Part shown: one piece after another, positions 40,055-49,487 of the stretch
Position numbering within the stretch: position 1 is the first letter of the stretch
How the letters are laid out: every line of letters begins with the position of its first letter
NCBI GenBank assembly: GCA_052168315.1
Contig: JBQLZO010000091.1
Coordinates: 1 to 64,000, forward strand
Direction of reading: 5' to 3'
Origin: JBQLZO01 sp052168315
GTDB taxonomy: Bacteria; Planctomycetota; Phycisphaerae; Phycisphaerales; UBA1924
DNA length: 64,000 nucleotides
Made by a program: the position numbers and the translations under genes
Notes under the pieces: generated by a model
The model's input: only the letters and a program-made list of their open reading frames with translations
Database searches by the model: none
What the model was told of the DNA's origin: nothing

Positions 40055-41227
40055 ATGCCGGGAGCGCCCCCACCCAGTCGTATTCTGATCGTGATGCCAT
40101 CGTGGATCGGCGATGCGGTGATGGCCACGCCGGCGCTGCGGCTGATCCGGGAGCTGCTTCCGGGGGCGTTTATCGGTGGGCTGGTGCGTCCAGGGATCGA
40201 TGCCCTGATGGATGGGCTGCCGTTCTTCGATGATCTGCATGTCGACCGCCCGGTGGGCGTGATGGGACCGAAGCGGGTGGCCGCGCGGCTTCGCCCGCGC
40301 CGGTATCAGCTCGCGCTGCTGCTGACGAACTCGTTCTCGACGGCGCTGATCACGCGGATCGCGGGGATCCCGGAGCGGATCGGGTATGACCGGGACGGGC
40401 GTGGGTTCCTGCTGACGGATCGGCTGACGCCGAAGCGTCGGCGGGATGTGCAGCCGTACGCGCGTTCGACGACCAACCCGGCGGCGTGGGCGCCTGTGCC
40501 CGCGGTGGATTACTACCACGCGCTGGCGGGGCACATGCTGCGCTCGCTGGGGCTGGACCCGAGCCAGGGGTCCGAGGCGGATGGGCCGCTTGGGCCGTTG
40601 GAACTGGTGGCGACGCACGACGACCGTCTTGCGGCATCGCAGGTGTTGGAGCGGTGCGGGCTCGAGATCGAGCGGCAGCACCGGACGCCGATCGCGGTGC
40701 TGAACCCGGGTGGGAACAATCCGGCGAAGCGCTGGCCGGTGGAGCGGTTTGCTGCGCTGGGCGACTACCTGGCGCAGCATCATGGGCTGACGATCGCGAT
40801 CGCGGGCGGGCCGAACGAGCGGGAGCTGGCCGGTGCGATCGCGGGGTTGTGCGGGCCCGAGACGCGGACGCTGAATCTGCCGGAGGGTGGGCTGGACATC
40901 CCCGCGCTGAAGGGGATCCTGCAGCGGGCGCGGGTGCTGGTGACGAACGACACGGGGCCGCGTCACATCGCGGCGGCGTTCGGGACACCGGTGGTGACGC
41001 TGTTCGGGCCGACGGACCACCGCTGGACGACGATCCCTCATCTGGATGAGGTTCGGATCCTGGCGGATCCGGAGCTTCCGGCGCACGAGGTGGCCAACGA
41101 CCACCCCGAACGCGTGAGGATCGATCGGATCGGGCTCGGGGATGTGGTTGGCGCGGCGAACAGGCTGCTGGCATCGGGGGCGGGGTTGGGCGATCCCCCG
41201 CGACCGGCGGTCAAGGAAAGCCGATAG
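40055..41227 (+). CDS. Family 9 glycosyltransferase (heptosyltransferase-like)
   Basis: A 390-residue GT-B enzyme like WaaF/WaaC, which transfer ADP-heptose to lipid A-core. It has the N-terminal ILIVMPSWIGDAVMATPALR, the Asp near residue 18 being the catalytic base region. The nucleotide-sugar side has LNPGGNNPAKRWPVERFA, the sugar-nucleotide loop VTNDTGPRHIAAAFGTPVV and LFGPTDHRW. This implies that the organism makes a lipopolysaccharide-type core. No other LPS gene adjoins it. The start directly before the Rossmann strand is chosen because upstream residues look unlike protein. Confidence 0.92.
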   Translation: MPGAPPPSRILIVMPSWIGDAVMATPALRLIRELLPGAFIGGLVRPGIDALMDGLPFFDDLHVDRPVGVMGPKRVAARLRPRRYQLALLLTNSFSTALITRIAGIPERIGYDRDGRGFLLTDRLTPKRRRDVQPYARSTTNPAAWAPVPAVDYYHALAGHMLRSLGLDPSQGSEADGPLGPLELVATHDDRLAASQVLERCGLEIERQHRTPIAVLNPGGNNPAKRWPVERFAALGDYLAQHHGLTIAIAGGPNERELAGAIAGLCGPETRTLNLPEGGLDIPALKGILQRARVLVTNDTGPRHIAAAFGTPVVTLFGPTDHRWTTIPHLDEVRILADPELPAHEVANDHPERVRIDRIGLGDVVGAANRLLASGAGLGDPPRPAVKESR

Positions 41228-41312
41228 TTCGTGGGGTGGCGCGGGGGTTCGGGAGCGCTTCCGGAGTTGGTGGAGCGCGGGGTGCTTGATGACTCTGACC
41301 GTGTGATGGACC

Positions 41313-42575
41313 ATGACGCAGACCGACCCGCTGATCTCACAGCCCGACCATGAGACCTCCGTGCCGCTGCACAAGATCCGTGTGGTGCTGCTGGAGGGCG
41401 TTCACCCCGACGCCGAGCGGCTGCTGAGCGATGCGGGGTACACGGTGGAGTCGCATCCGAAGTCGCTGAGCGATGGGGCGCTGATCGAGGCGATCGGTGA
41501 GGCGCACATGGTGGGGATCCGGTCGCGGACGCGGCTGACGCGTGAGGTGCTCTCGGAGGCGCGGCGGCTATGGGCGGTGGGGTGCTTCTGCATCGGGACG
41601 GACCAGGTGGATCTGCCGGCGGCGGCGGACCTCGGGATCGCGGTGTTCAACGCGCCGTTCTCGAACACGCGGTCGGTCGCCGAGAAGGTGATCTGCGAGA
41701 TCATCGCGCTGCATCGCCGGTTGTTCGATCGATCGGCGGCGATGCACGCGGGCAAGTGGGACAAGTCGGCGGCGGGATCGCACGAGGTGCGTGCGCGGAC
41801 GCTGGGGATCGTGGGGTATGGGCGGATCGGCTCGCAGGTGTCGGTGCTGGGCGAGGCGCTGGGGATGCGCGTGCTGTATCACGATGTGGTGGATTGCCTG
41901 CCGCTGGGCAACGCCACGCGTTGCCGCACGCTGGAGGAGCTGCTCGAGTGCTCGGATGTGGTCACGTTGCATGTGCCCGACTGCGAGGCGACGCGGGACC
42001 TGATCGACGAGCGGGCGATCGAGCGGATGCGGGATGGCGCGTTCCTGATCAACAACTCGCGGGGGAATGTGGTGCGGATCGGGGCGCTGGCGGCGGCGCT
42101 GCGATCCGGGAAGCTGGGCGGGGCGGCGGTCGATGTGTTCCCGTCCGAGCCTTCATCGAACGCGGAGCCGTTCGATTCGGAGCTGCGCGGGCTCGGGAAT
42201 GTGATCCTGACGCCGCACATCGGCGGCTCCACGGCCGAGGCGCAGCGGAACATCGGGGAAGAAGTCGCCAGCAAGCTGGTGATGTTCATGAACAATGGGT
42301 CGACGACGACGAGCGTGAATGTGCCGGAGGTGCAGCTGCCGCGGCTGCACGAGCGGCACCATCGGATCCTGCACTACCACCGGAATGTGCCGGGCGTGCT
42401 GAGCAAGCTGCACGGGCACATCTCAGAGGTGGGGGCGAATGTGGCGGCGCAGTACCTGCAGACGAACGCGCGGCACGGGTACACGATCCTGGATGTGGAT
42501 CGGGGCTCGGACCGGCAGCTCGTCGAGCGGCTGCGCGATGTGCCGGAGACGATCCGGGTGCGGGCGGTGTGGTAG
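41313..42575 (+). CDS. serA: D-3-phosphoglycerate dehydrogenase
   Basis: A 420-residue first enzyme of serine synthesis, oxidising 3-phosphoglycerate with NAD+. The nucleotide motif is LGIVGYGRIGSQVSVLGEAL (about residue 160). SDVVTLHVPDC, LINNSRGNVVRIGAL and the catalytic His in LTPHIGGSTAEAQ follow. The C-terminal ACT domain (about 345-420, RNVPGVLSKLHGHISEVGAN) is the usual serine-feedback site. Length and layout match E. coli SerA. glyA, which uses serine, lies 1.5 kb away on the other strand. No ribosome binding site or leaderless box is obvious. Confidence 0.95.
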   Translation: MTQTDPLISQPDHETSVPLHKIRVVLLEGVHPDAERLLSDAGYTVESHPKSLSDGALIEAIGEAHMVGIRSRTRLTREVLSEARRLWAVGCFCIGTDQVDLPAAADLGIAVFNAPFSNTRSVAEKVICEIIALHRRLFDRSAAMHAGKWDKSAAGSHEVRARTLGIVGYGRIGSQVSVLGEALGMRVLYHDVVDCLPLGNATRCRTLEELLECSDVVTLHVPDCEATRDLIDERAIERMRDGAFLINNSRGNVVRIGALAAALRSGKLGGAAVDVFPSEPSSNAEPFDSELRGLGNVILTPHIGGSTAEAQRNIGEEVASKLVMFMNNGSTTTSVNVPEVQLPRLHERHHRILHYHRNVPGVLSKLHGHISEVGANVAAQYLQTNARHGYTILDVDRGSDRQLVERLRDVPETIRVRAVW

Positions 42576-42593
42576 GGCCGCGGGGCGGTGGCG

Positions 42594-43985
42594 TCAGCCG
42601 ATGACGATGCCCGCGACGACGCCGGCGATGGCGGCGAGCAGGAGCCCGGCGGCGATGATGGCGACATTGGCGACGATGCGGTCCTGGCGGGCGGCGCTGG
42701 CGCGGGCCTCGTGGTAGGGCTCCGTGGTGAATGTCACGCGCTCGTACAGGGGCGTGTACCAGTTGGGGAGGATGCGGGCCAGGAAGCGTTCGATGGCCTT
42801 CCTGCGCCGGAAGGCGGGCTGGCCGGCCTTGTCGCGCATCTCGATGAAGTTGTCGTAGGCGAGGTCGGCGATGGCGTCGGAGGAGGGCTTGCGGCGCCGC
42901 TCGTACTCCGCGAACGCGGGGGCGAGGTCACTGCCGGGATGCTGGATGAGGCACTCGGCCAGCGCCTTGCAGTCTTCGAAGGCCGCGTTCATGCCCTGGC
43001 CGAAGAAGGGGACGATGGCGTGGCAGGCGTCGCCGATCAGCACGACGCGGTCGCCGAAGTGCCACGGGAGGCAGCGGACGGTGACCAGCGATGAGGTGGG
43101 GTTGTGGGTGAAGTCCTCGACGAGGTCGGGGATGAGGGGCACGGCGTCGGGGAACTGGTCTTCGAAGAAGGCGCGGATGTGATCCGGGGTGCGGAGGCGG
43201 TCGAAGGAATTCTCGCCTTCGAAGGGCCAGAAGAGCGTGCAGGTGAACGAGCCATCCGTGTTGGGGAGGGCGATCATCATGAAGTCGCCGCGCGGCCAGA
43301 TGTGCAGGGCGTGCTTCTCGATCCTGAAGGGGTTGTGGCCGCCGGCGCCGGGGGCGTCCGAGGGGGGGATGGTCAGTTCCTTGTAGCCGTGCTGGAGGTA
43401 GGTCTGGGAGTAGTCGAAGCGGTCGGTGCGCTGCATGGCTCCGCGGATGGCGCTGAAGGCGCCATCGGCTCCGATGATGACATCGCATCGGACATCGCCG
43501 GCGGGCTCGCCCTTTGAGTTCACGAGTTCGACGGTGCTGGTGGCGAGGTCGCAGCGGGTGGCGCGGCGGTCGAAGTGGATACGGATGTTCTTGTGCCGCT
43601 CGGCCTCGTCGAGGAGAGCGATGTTGAGCCCGCTGCGCGAGACGGAGTTGATGGCCTTGATGTTGTCGCGGCCGTAGGGCTGGTAGGCGAGGTTCCCGGC
43701 GCGGTCGTGGATCATGCGGCCGCGCATGGGGATGGCATCCTTGAGGACGCGTTCGGCGATGCCGGCGGCCTGGAGCGCATCGATGCCGCGGGTGGAGAGG
43801 GCGAGGTTGATCGATCGCCCGCGCTCGGCGCCGGCGGCACGGGGGTCCGGGCGGCGCTCGTAGAGTTCGACCTGGTACCCGAGCCTGGCGAGGTAGACGG
43901 CGAGCAGGCACCCCGCGAGCCCCGCGCCGAAGATGGTGAATCGGCGGGCGCCGGTGTCGTGGGTGTCGGGGAACTTGAAGCTCAT
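42594..43985 (-). CDS. kmo: Kynurenine 3-monooxygenase with C-terminal membrane anchor
   Basis: A 463-residue FAD monooxygenase converting kynurenine to 3-hydroxykynurenine with NADPH and O2. Family signatures are clear: the FAD dinucleotide fold FTIFGAGLAGCLLAVYLARL, ERGRSINLALSTRG, YKELTIPP, LHIWPRGDFMMIALPN and the second FAD motif VLIGDACHAIVPFFGQGMNA. The last about 28 residues form a hydrophobic helix (VANVAIIAAGLLLAAIAGVV), like the membrane anchor of mitochondrial KMO. No other kynurenine gene adjoins it. Of two ATGs three codons apart, 43985 is chosen because a TACGAT box ends 7 nt upstream; 43994 would overlap that box. Confidence 0.94.
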   Translation of the reverse strand: MSFKFPDTHDTGARRFTIFGAGLAGCLLAVYLARLGYQVELYERRPDPRAAGAERGRSINLALSTRGIDALQAAGIAERVLKDAIPMRGRMIHDRAGNLAYQPYGRDNIKAINSVSRSGLNIALLDEAERHKNIRIHFDRRATRCDLATSTVELVNSKGEPAGDVRCDVIIGADGAFSAIRGAMQRTDRFDYSQTYLQHGYKELTIPPSDAPGAGGHNPFRIEKHALHIWPRGDFMMIALPNTDGSFTCTLFWPFEGENSFDRLRTPDHIRAFFEDQFPDAVPLIPDLVEDFTHNPTSSLVTVRCLPWHFGDRVVLIGDACHAIVPFFGQGMNAAFEDCKALAECLIQHPGSDLAPAFAEYERRRKPSSDAIADLAYDNFIEMRDKAGQPAFRRRKAIERFLARILPNWYTPLYERVTFTTEPYHEARASAARQDRIVANVAIIAAGLLLAAIAGVVAGIVIG

Positions 43986-43992
43986 GGCGAGC

Positions 43993-43998
43993 ATCGTA
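43993..43998 (-). promoter_or_regulatory. -10-like box TACGAT (minus strand), leaderless type
   Basis: On the minus strand TACGAT ends 7 nt before the kmo ATG at 43985. It suggests that kmo has its own transcript despite following glyA by 93 nt. Confidence 0.42.
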
Positions 43999-44078
43999 AT
44001 CGCCGGCGGGCGGGCGCGGGATGCACCCTGAGCGTGTCGGCGCGGCGACGGGGCATCGGAGTGTTCGTGGCGGGGCGA

Positions 44079-45386
44079 TCAGGCTCGCGCGGGCTCGTGT
44101 GAGTTGAGGGGGAATTCCGAGCAGAAGGCGCGGACTTCCTCGCGCACGGTGGTGATCTCGTTCTCGTGGCCCTTGGAGCCGAGGACGCGGTCGATGAGGT
44201 CGGCGATCCGCTTCATCTCCATGGTGGACATCCCGCGGGTGGTCACGGCGGGGGAGCCGAGGCGGATGCCCGAGGTGGTGCGGGGTGGACGGGGATCCTG
44301 CGGGACGCCGTTCTTGTTGCAGATGATCCCGGCGGCCTCGAGCCACTTCTCGGCGTCCGCGCCGGTGAGGTCGGCATCGCGGGTGCGGAGGTCGACGAGC
44401 ATGAGGTGGTTGTCGGTGCCGCCGGAGGTGATGCGGTAGTTGTGCATGGCCAGCGCATCGGCGAGGGCGCGGGCGTTCTCGACGACGCGCTGCTGGTAGG
44501 CCTTGAACTCTGGCTTGAGGGCCTCGCCGAAGGCGACGGCCTTGGCGAAGATGATGTGCATGAGTGGGCCGCCCTGGGTTCCGGGGAAGACGGCGCGGTC
44601 GATCTTCTTGGCGATCTCCTCGTCGTTGGTGAGGATGAGCCCGCCGCGTGGGCCGCGGAGGGTCTTGTGCGTGGTCGTGGTCACGACATGGCAGTGTGGG
44701 AAGGGCGAGGGGTGGACGCCGGCGGCGACGAGTCCTGCGATGTGGGCGATGTCGGCGTGGAGGATGGCGCCGCACTTGTCGGCGATGGCGCGGAAGCGCT
44801 TGAAGTCGATGATGCGGGGGTAGGCCGAGTACCCGCACATGATGAGCTTTGGCTTGTGCTCCATGCAGAGCCGTTCCGCGGCGTCGTAGTCGATCGTTTC
44901 GAAGTCGGGGTGGTTCTGGTCGTAGTGGAGGGGGTAGTGGACGGGCTTGAACCACTTGCCGGAGAGGTTGACCGACAGGCCGTGGGAGAGGTGCCCGCCG
45001 TCGGCGAGGACGAGGGAGGCGAAGGTGTCGCCGGGGCTGAGCAGCGCGAGGAAGAGCGCGGCGTTGGCCTGGGCGCCTGAGTGGGGCTGGACATTGGCGA
45101 ACTTGCAGTTGAACAGCGATCGGGCGCGTTGCTGGGCGAGCGATTCGATCTCATCGTGGTGCTCGCATCCGCCGTAGTACCGCTTGCCGGGGTAGCCCTC
45201 GGCGTACTTGTTCGTGAAGCAGGTGCCCGCGGCGTGCATGACGGGGAGCGAGGCGTGGTTCTCTGATGCGATCAGCTCGATGGTGGAGTCCTGGCGTTCG
45301 GACTCGCGCTGCATGATCGCGGCGGCTTCGGGGTCGCCGGCTGCGATGAGGTCGTGGATGTGCACTGAGATGGGGTCCATCGCCAT
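44079..45386 (-). CDS. glyA: Serine hydroxymethyltransferase
   Basis: A 435-residue PLP enzyme interconverting serine and glycine with tetrahydrofolate. Family motifs include ELIASENHAS near the N-terminus, KYAEGYPGKRYYGGCEHHD, NVQPHSGAQANAA, HADIAHIAGLVAAGVHPSP and the Schiff-base Lys in VVTTTTHKTLRGPRGG (about residue 235). The C-terminus has GIRLGSPAVTTRGM. Full length. GGAG lies upstream of the ATG at 45386, and a TACCAT box lies about 33 nt before the start on the minus strand, giving a short conventional leader. It supplies one-carbon units and, with serA, forms a serine/glycine neighbourhood. Confidence 0.97.
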   Translation of the reverse strand: MAMDPISVHIHDLIAAGDPEAAAIMQRESERQDSTIELIASENHASLPVMHAAGTCFTNKYAEGYPGKRYYGGCEHHDEIESLAQQRARSLFNCKFANVQPHSGAQANAALFLALLSPGDTFASLVLADGGHLSHGLSVNLSGKWFKPVHYPLHYDQNHPDFETIDYDAAERLCMEHKPKLIMCGYSAYPRIIDFKRFRAIADKCGAILHADIAHIAGLVAAGVHPSPFPHCHVVTTTTHKTLRGPRGGLILTNDEEIAKKIDRAVFPGTQGGPLMHIIFAKAVAFGEALKPEFKAYQQRVVENARALADALAMHNYRITSGGTDNHLMLVDLRTRDADLTGADAEKWLEAAGIICNKNGVPQDPRPPRTTSGIRLGSPAVTTRGMSTMEMKRIADLIDRVLGSKGHENEITTVREEVRAFCSEFPLNSHEPARA

Positions 45387-45501
45387 TGGGAATGCTCCGA
45401 TCGTGGGTCGTGTGGTCGATGGTACGGACCCGACCGCGCGATGTCATGGGCGGTGCGATGCCCTGGACAACGCGGCGATGGTGGCAGGGGGGCGGGCTGG
45501 A

Positions 45502-46734
45502 TCAGGCGGGCGCGGCGGATCCGCCGCGGACGACCTCGGGGCGGAGCGCCGACCCGAGGCGGCAGAGCAGTTCGTGGGGGATCATGCCGCCCGCGGCCGC
45601 GACGCGCTGGAGGGAGGTCGGGGCGCTGGTGTCCTGTCCGATGAGTCGGACCCACGGGGCGTTGCCCGGCGTGCCCAGCGCGGGCTCGGGGATGTCGGTG
45701 GCGTCGAGGGCGAGTTGGTCCATGCCGATGCGCCCGATGATCGGCGCGGTGCGGGGCGTGCCGTCGGGCGCGAGCACGACTGCGGTCGCGCCATCGTTGA
45801 GGCGCGGGAATCCATGCGAGTATCCGACGGGCACGAGCGCGAGGCGGGTGGGGCGCGCGGTGACGAAGGTGCCGGCGTATCCGACGGGCGAGCCGGGGGG
45901 GAGGTCGCGCACGAGGACGATGCGTCCGTGCAGCGAGACGGCGCCGCGGAGGGTGGCGAGCGTCCTGGGGTCGGGATCGGAGACGCCCGGGCACCCGAAG
46001 AGTCCGAGCCCGACGCGGACGAGGTCGATCGGTCGTCCGGCCTGCGCGAAGAGCGTGGTGGTGCTGGCCTGATGGATGAGGCAGTGCTCGGGGAGTTGAT
46101 CGATGACGGAGGCGATCCAGTTGGCGAACAGTCGCTGCTGGTCGCCGGCGCGCCCGCCCGGGAGCGATGCGTCGGCGAAGTGGGTCATGACGCCGGCGAG
46201 CCGGAGTGTCGGCGTGGCGAGGATGGTGGCGACGAGTTCGCGGGCTTCCTGCGGGGAGGCGCCGCCCCTTCCGAGCCCGGTGTCGACCTCGATGTGGAGT
46301 GGGAGGGCGCGTGCGTGCTCGGGGAGGTTGTGTTCGCTCCACCGGGCGAGGTGCTGGAGATGGGCGTGGCCGTGGACGACAATGTGGAGGCGGGCGTCGT
46401 GCAGCGCTGCGCCGAGGGCGTGATCGGCGGGGTCCAGGTCCCACGCTGGGCCGAGCACGAGGACCGGCGCTGCGACGAGCGGGGCGACGGCCCTGGCTTC
46501 CTCGATGGAGAAGACGCCGACGAACTCGGCTCCGGCGCGTTCGATGGGCGGGATGAGTCGCGCAGCGCCGAGTCCGTATCCGTCGGCCTTGATGATCGCG
46601 CAGAGAGCCGGCGATTGGGGCGATGGAGCGGCTCCGTCGGCCGAGGCGAGGGAGCGGATGGCGCGGAGGTTGTGTTCCACGGCGTCGGGGTGGAACGCGA
46701 AGCGGACGAGGTTGCGGTCGGGCGTGAGCGGCAT
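45502..46734 (-). CDS. alr: Alanine racemase
   Basis: A 410-residue PLP enzyme making D-alanine for peptidoglycan. The PLP-binding Lys lies in CAIIKADGYGLGAARL (about residue 48). EVDTGLGRGG and MTHFADAS follow in the barrel, and the second catalytic base Tyr is in VGYAGTF (usually SYGGTF) about residue 285. The C-terminal beta domain has IIGRIGMDQLALD. Its presence argues for a peptidoglycan wall in this planctomycete. The start at MPLTPDRN is the family-like position, with GGAAGG about 10 nt upstream; a longer frame to 46848 adds unlike residues. It lies upstream of glyA on the same strand. Confidence 0.94.
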   Translation of the reverse strand: MPLTPDRNLVRFAFHPDAVEHNLRAIRSLASADGAAPSPQSPALCAIIKADGYGLGAARLIPPIERAGAEFVGVFSIEEARAVAPLVAAPVLVLGPAWDLDPADHALGAALHDARLHIVVHGHAHLQHLARWSEHNLPEHARALPLHIEVDTGLGRGGASPQEARELVATILATPTLRLAGVMTHFADASLPGGRAGDQQRLFANWIASVIDQLPEHCLIHQASTTTLFAQAGRPIDLVRVGLGLFGCPGVSDPDPRTLATLRGAVSLHGRIVLVRDLPPGSPVGYAGTFVTARPTRLALVPVGYSHGFPRLNDGATAVVLAPDGTPRTAPIIGRIGMDQLALDATDIPEPALGTPGNAPWVRLIGQDTSAPTSLQRVAAAGGMIPHELLCRLGSALRPEVVRGGSAAPA

Positions 46735-47154
46735 GTCGGCGTGACCTTCCGTGGTCGTGGCGTCGATCGGGGGATCCGGGCCGATTGGTTGGGGTGCCGG
46801 GACCCGATTGTGCCATGAGTTGTATCGTCCGGCGGAGGCATCTACCATGCGGAAATCGTGCCGGGACCGGGATTGACGCCGGGACGGGGCGTGGGCGGGG
46901 CGGTCGGGGGTTGGGAGGAGCGTGTGGGTGGCTTCCGTGCGGTCGTGAGGGAGCCGTTTGCCGGCGGGCCGGGATGGGGGTGAACTGACGGGTGGGGAGC
47001 GGGAACTGGTGCTCGGAGGGCGCCCACCGATCCGGTTCGCGGTGGCTTTGTGGGAGATCCGGGCGTTCGGAAGAGCGGGTCTTCTGGATTGAATTGGTGA
47101 TCGCGGCGGCGGGGCGCCGGCGTGGTGCGACGGGATGGGGTGGGATGCGCGGGA
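46735..47154. other. Divergent intergenic region alr / helicase
   Basis: About 420 nt between two divergent genes. No gene is supported on either strand. Neither promoter can be assigned with confidence. Confidence 0.3.
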
Positions 47155-49470
47155 ATGGCCCGCAGCAAGGACGACGACGCCGTGGCGAAGAAGAAGACCG
47201 CAACCTCGAAGAAGATCACAAAGAAGTCCACGAAGAAGAAGAGCGCTTCGGCAGGGACGGGCGGGGGTGATGGCGTGGCGGCGGCGGGGAAGAAGAAGGT
47301 CGCGAAGAAGTCGGTGAAGAAGGCCGCCAAGAAGACTGCCAAGAAGACTGCCAAGAAGACTGCCAAAAAGGTGGCGAAGAAGGCCGCCAGTCCGAAGTCG
47401 TCGAGCGCTTCAAAGGCTGCCAAGGCGCCTGCGAAGAAGACCGTGAGCAAGAAGGTCGCCAAGAAGAAGGTGACGAAGAAGTCGGCCAGGAAGACGGGTG
47501 GCGCGGGCGGGGCGGATGTGGTCGCGAGCGAAGCTGGCCCCGGCAAGAAGGTCACGAAGAAGAAGGCGGGTTCAGCGAAGGCATCTGGCGCACCGGTGAA
47601 GGGTGCCGGCAAGGCGGGTGTGCGACCCTCGGCGAGGGTCAGCGGGGCGAGGCCGGAGGCGGAGTCTCCTGCCGAGGGCACGGGATCGAGCGGACCGGTG
47701 GTGCGCCGTGTCGTGAAGCGCGTTGTCAAGCGGGTGCCCGCTCAGGATTCCGGACGCGATGCGGCGGGGTCGGGTGGCGCGGGTGCTGCGCCCGCCGGGC
47801 GAGCGGATGATGGGCGTGGCGCGGAGGCGGAGCGGGACCGGAGCGCGCCCGCGGACAGCGGTTCGGGTGAGGGTGGCGGCGGGAAGGGTCGTCGTCGCCG
47901 GCGGCGGCGTGGGGGCAAGGGTGGACGCGGCGGCGGGGGTGGGAGTTCCGATGGTGGGGGATCGGATGCGCCCCGGCCCGCACCCGCGGCGGATGCCGAT
48001 GCGCCGACGCACCGTTCGCATCGTCGCCGGACGGTGGCGGCCCCGGAGCCGAGCGAGCTGGATCGTTGGGATGAGATCTTCGAGAAGCGGACCTTCGCTG
48101 ACCTGGGGCTGCGCGACTCGGTGCTCAAGGGGATCGAGGCGTGCGGGTTCAAGTACCCGACGAAAATCCAGTCGCAGCTGATCCCGTTGATGATCGATGG
48201 CGAGGATGTGCTGGGGCAGTCGCGGACGGGAACTGGCAAGACGGCGGCGTTCGGGCTTCCGGTGTTCCACAACGCGGAGAAGGGGGTTCCCTACCAGACG
48301 GTGATCCTCGGGCCGACGCGTGAGCTGGCGATCCAGATCGCGGATGAGCTGCGCGACCTCGGTCGGTTCACGCCGATCAAGGTGGGGGTGGTGTACGGCG
48401 GCCAGAAGATGTCGCAGCAGCAGCGGGCGCTGGAGGCGGGTCCGGAGATCATCGTCGCGACGCCGGGGCGGCTGATGGATGTGCACCAGCGTGGGTGGCT
48501 GCACTTCCACGATGTGCGGACGGTGATCCTCGACGAGGTGGACCGGATGCTGGACATCGGGTTCCGCGATGACATCCGCGAGATCCTGTCGCGGATGCGC
48601 GGCGAGCACCAGACGGTGCTGGTGTCGGCGACGATCTCGGAGGAGATCGAGCGGCTGGCGCGGAAGTTCATGCGGAAGGATGTCAAGCGTCTGGAGACGG
48701 TGGGGACATCGCTGACGGTGTCGCTGGTCCAGCAGCACTATGTGTCGGTGATGCCGTGGGACAAGATGCGGATGCTCGAGCACCTGCTGACGCACGAGGA
48801 GCCGAGCCTGACGCTGGTGTTCTGCAACATGAAGCGGACGGTGGACAAGATCACGCGGTACCTGCGCGGGAAGGGGCTGGACGCGGAGGCGATCCACGGT
48901 GATCTTCCGCAGGGCGCGCGGAACTCGATCATGCGCAAGCTGCACGATGGGAAGCTGCACATTCTGGTGTGCTCGGACCTGGCGGCGCGCGGGCTCGATG
49001 TGGAGGGCGTGAGCCATGTGGTGAACTACGACCTGCCTGAGGACCCGGAGGTGTACATCCACCGGGTCGGTCGGACGGCCCGCGCCGGGCGCGATGGTGT
49101 CGCGTGGGCGCTGGTGACGCCCGCGGATGGCGGGCTGCTGACCCAGATCGAGGTGCTGGCGAACATCCACATCCCCGAGAAGAAGATGCCGGACTTCGAG
49201 CCGGGCCCGGAGCCCGAGCATGTGGCCGCCGACCGCGAGGCGGCGGCGCGCCGGCTCGAGCGGGCTCGGACGCAGAAGAACCGGTACGCGTCGAATGTTC
49301 CGGCCGTCGAACGCATCGCGAAGGCGGCCGAGGGTGCCGGCCGGGCGAACCCGTTCCCGACGGGTCCGGTGCCGACGAAGCTCCCGCCGAGGAAGCTCGG
49401 CGGGCGCGTGAAGACGGCGCGCTCGATGAAGGAAGGGCCGGCGCCGGGGCTCAGCGGCGGCGATGCTTGA
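47155..49470 (+). CDS. DEAD-box-family RNA helicase with histone H1-like tail
   Basis: A 771-residue ATP-dependent RNA helicase of the RhlE/DeaD type. The first about 290 residues are a disordered, Lys/Ala/Arg-rich tail resembling histone H1 or chlamydial Hc2 (AAKKTAKKTAKKTAKKV), ending in Gly/Arg-rich runs that probably bind RNA. The helicase core follows: a Q-motif region (FADLGLRDSVLKGIEACGF), motif I SRTGTGKTAAF (about 355), PTRELAIQ, motif II DEVD (about 460) instead of DEAD, SATI, ARGLDVEGV and HRVGRTARAGRDG (about 636). DEVD keeps the catalytic Asp and Glu. A 12-nt coding repeat (GCCAAGAAGACT x3, 47326-47361) expands the tail. No clear ribosome binding site; the start is uncertain by a few residues. 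Confidence 0.92.
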   Translation: MARSKDDDAVAKKKTATSKKITKKSTKKKSASAGTGGGDGVAAAGKKKVAKKSVKKAAKKTAKKTAKKTAKKVAKKAASPKSSSASKAAKAPAKKTVSKKVAKKKVTKKSARKTGGAGGADVVASEAGPGKKVTKKKAGSAKASGAPVKGAGKAGVRPSARVSGARPEAESPAEGTGSSGPVVRRVVKRVVKRVPAQDSGRDAAGSGGAGAAPAGRADDGRGAEAERDRSAPADSGSGEGGGGKGRRRRRRRGGKGGRGGGGGSSDGGGSDAPRPAPAADADAPTHRSHRRRTVAAPEPSELDRWDEIFEKRTFADLGLRDSVLKGIEACGFKYPTKIQSQLIPLMIDGEDVLGQSRTGTGKTAAFGLPVFHNAEKGVPYQTVILGPTRELAIQIADELRDLGRFTPIKVGVVYGGQKMSQQQRALEAGPEIIVATPGRLMDVHQRGWLHFHDVRTVILDEVDRMLDIGFRDDIREILSRMRGEHQTVLVSATISEEIERLARKFMRKDVKRLETVGTSLTVSLVQQHYVSVMPWDKMRMLEHLLTHEEPSLTLVFCNMKRTVDKITRYLRGKGLDAEAIHGDLPQGARNSIMRKLHDGKLHILVCSDLAARGLDVEGVSHVVNYDLPEDPEVYIHRVGRTARAGRDGVAWALVTPADGGLLTQIEVLANIHIPEKKMPDFEPGPEPEHVAADREAAARRLERARTQKNRYASNVPAVERIAKAAEGAGRANPFPTGPVPTKLPPRKLGGRVKTARSMKEGPAPGLSGGDA

Positions 49471-49487
49471 TTGGAGTTCGCCGGGTC

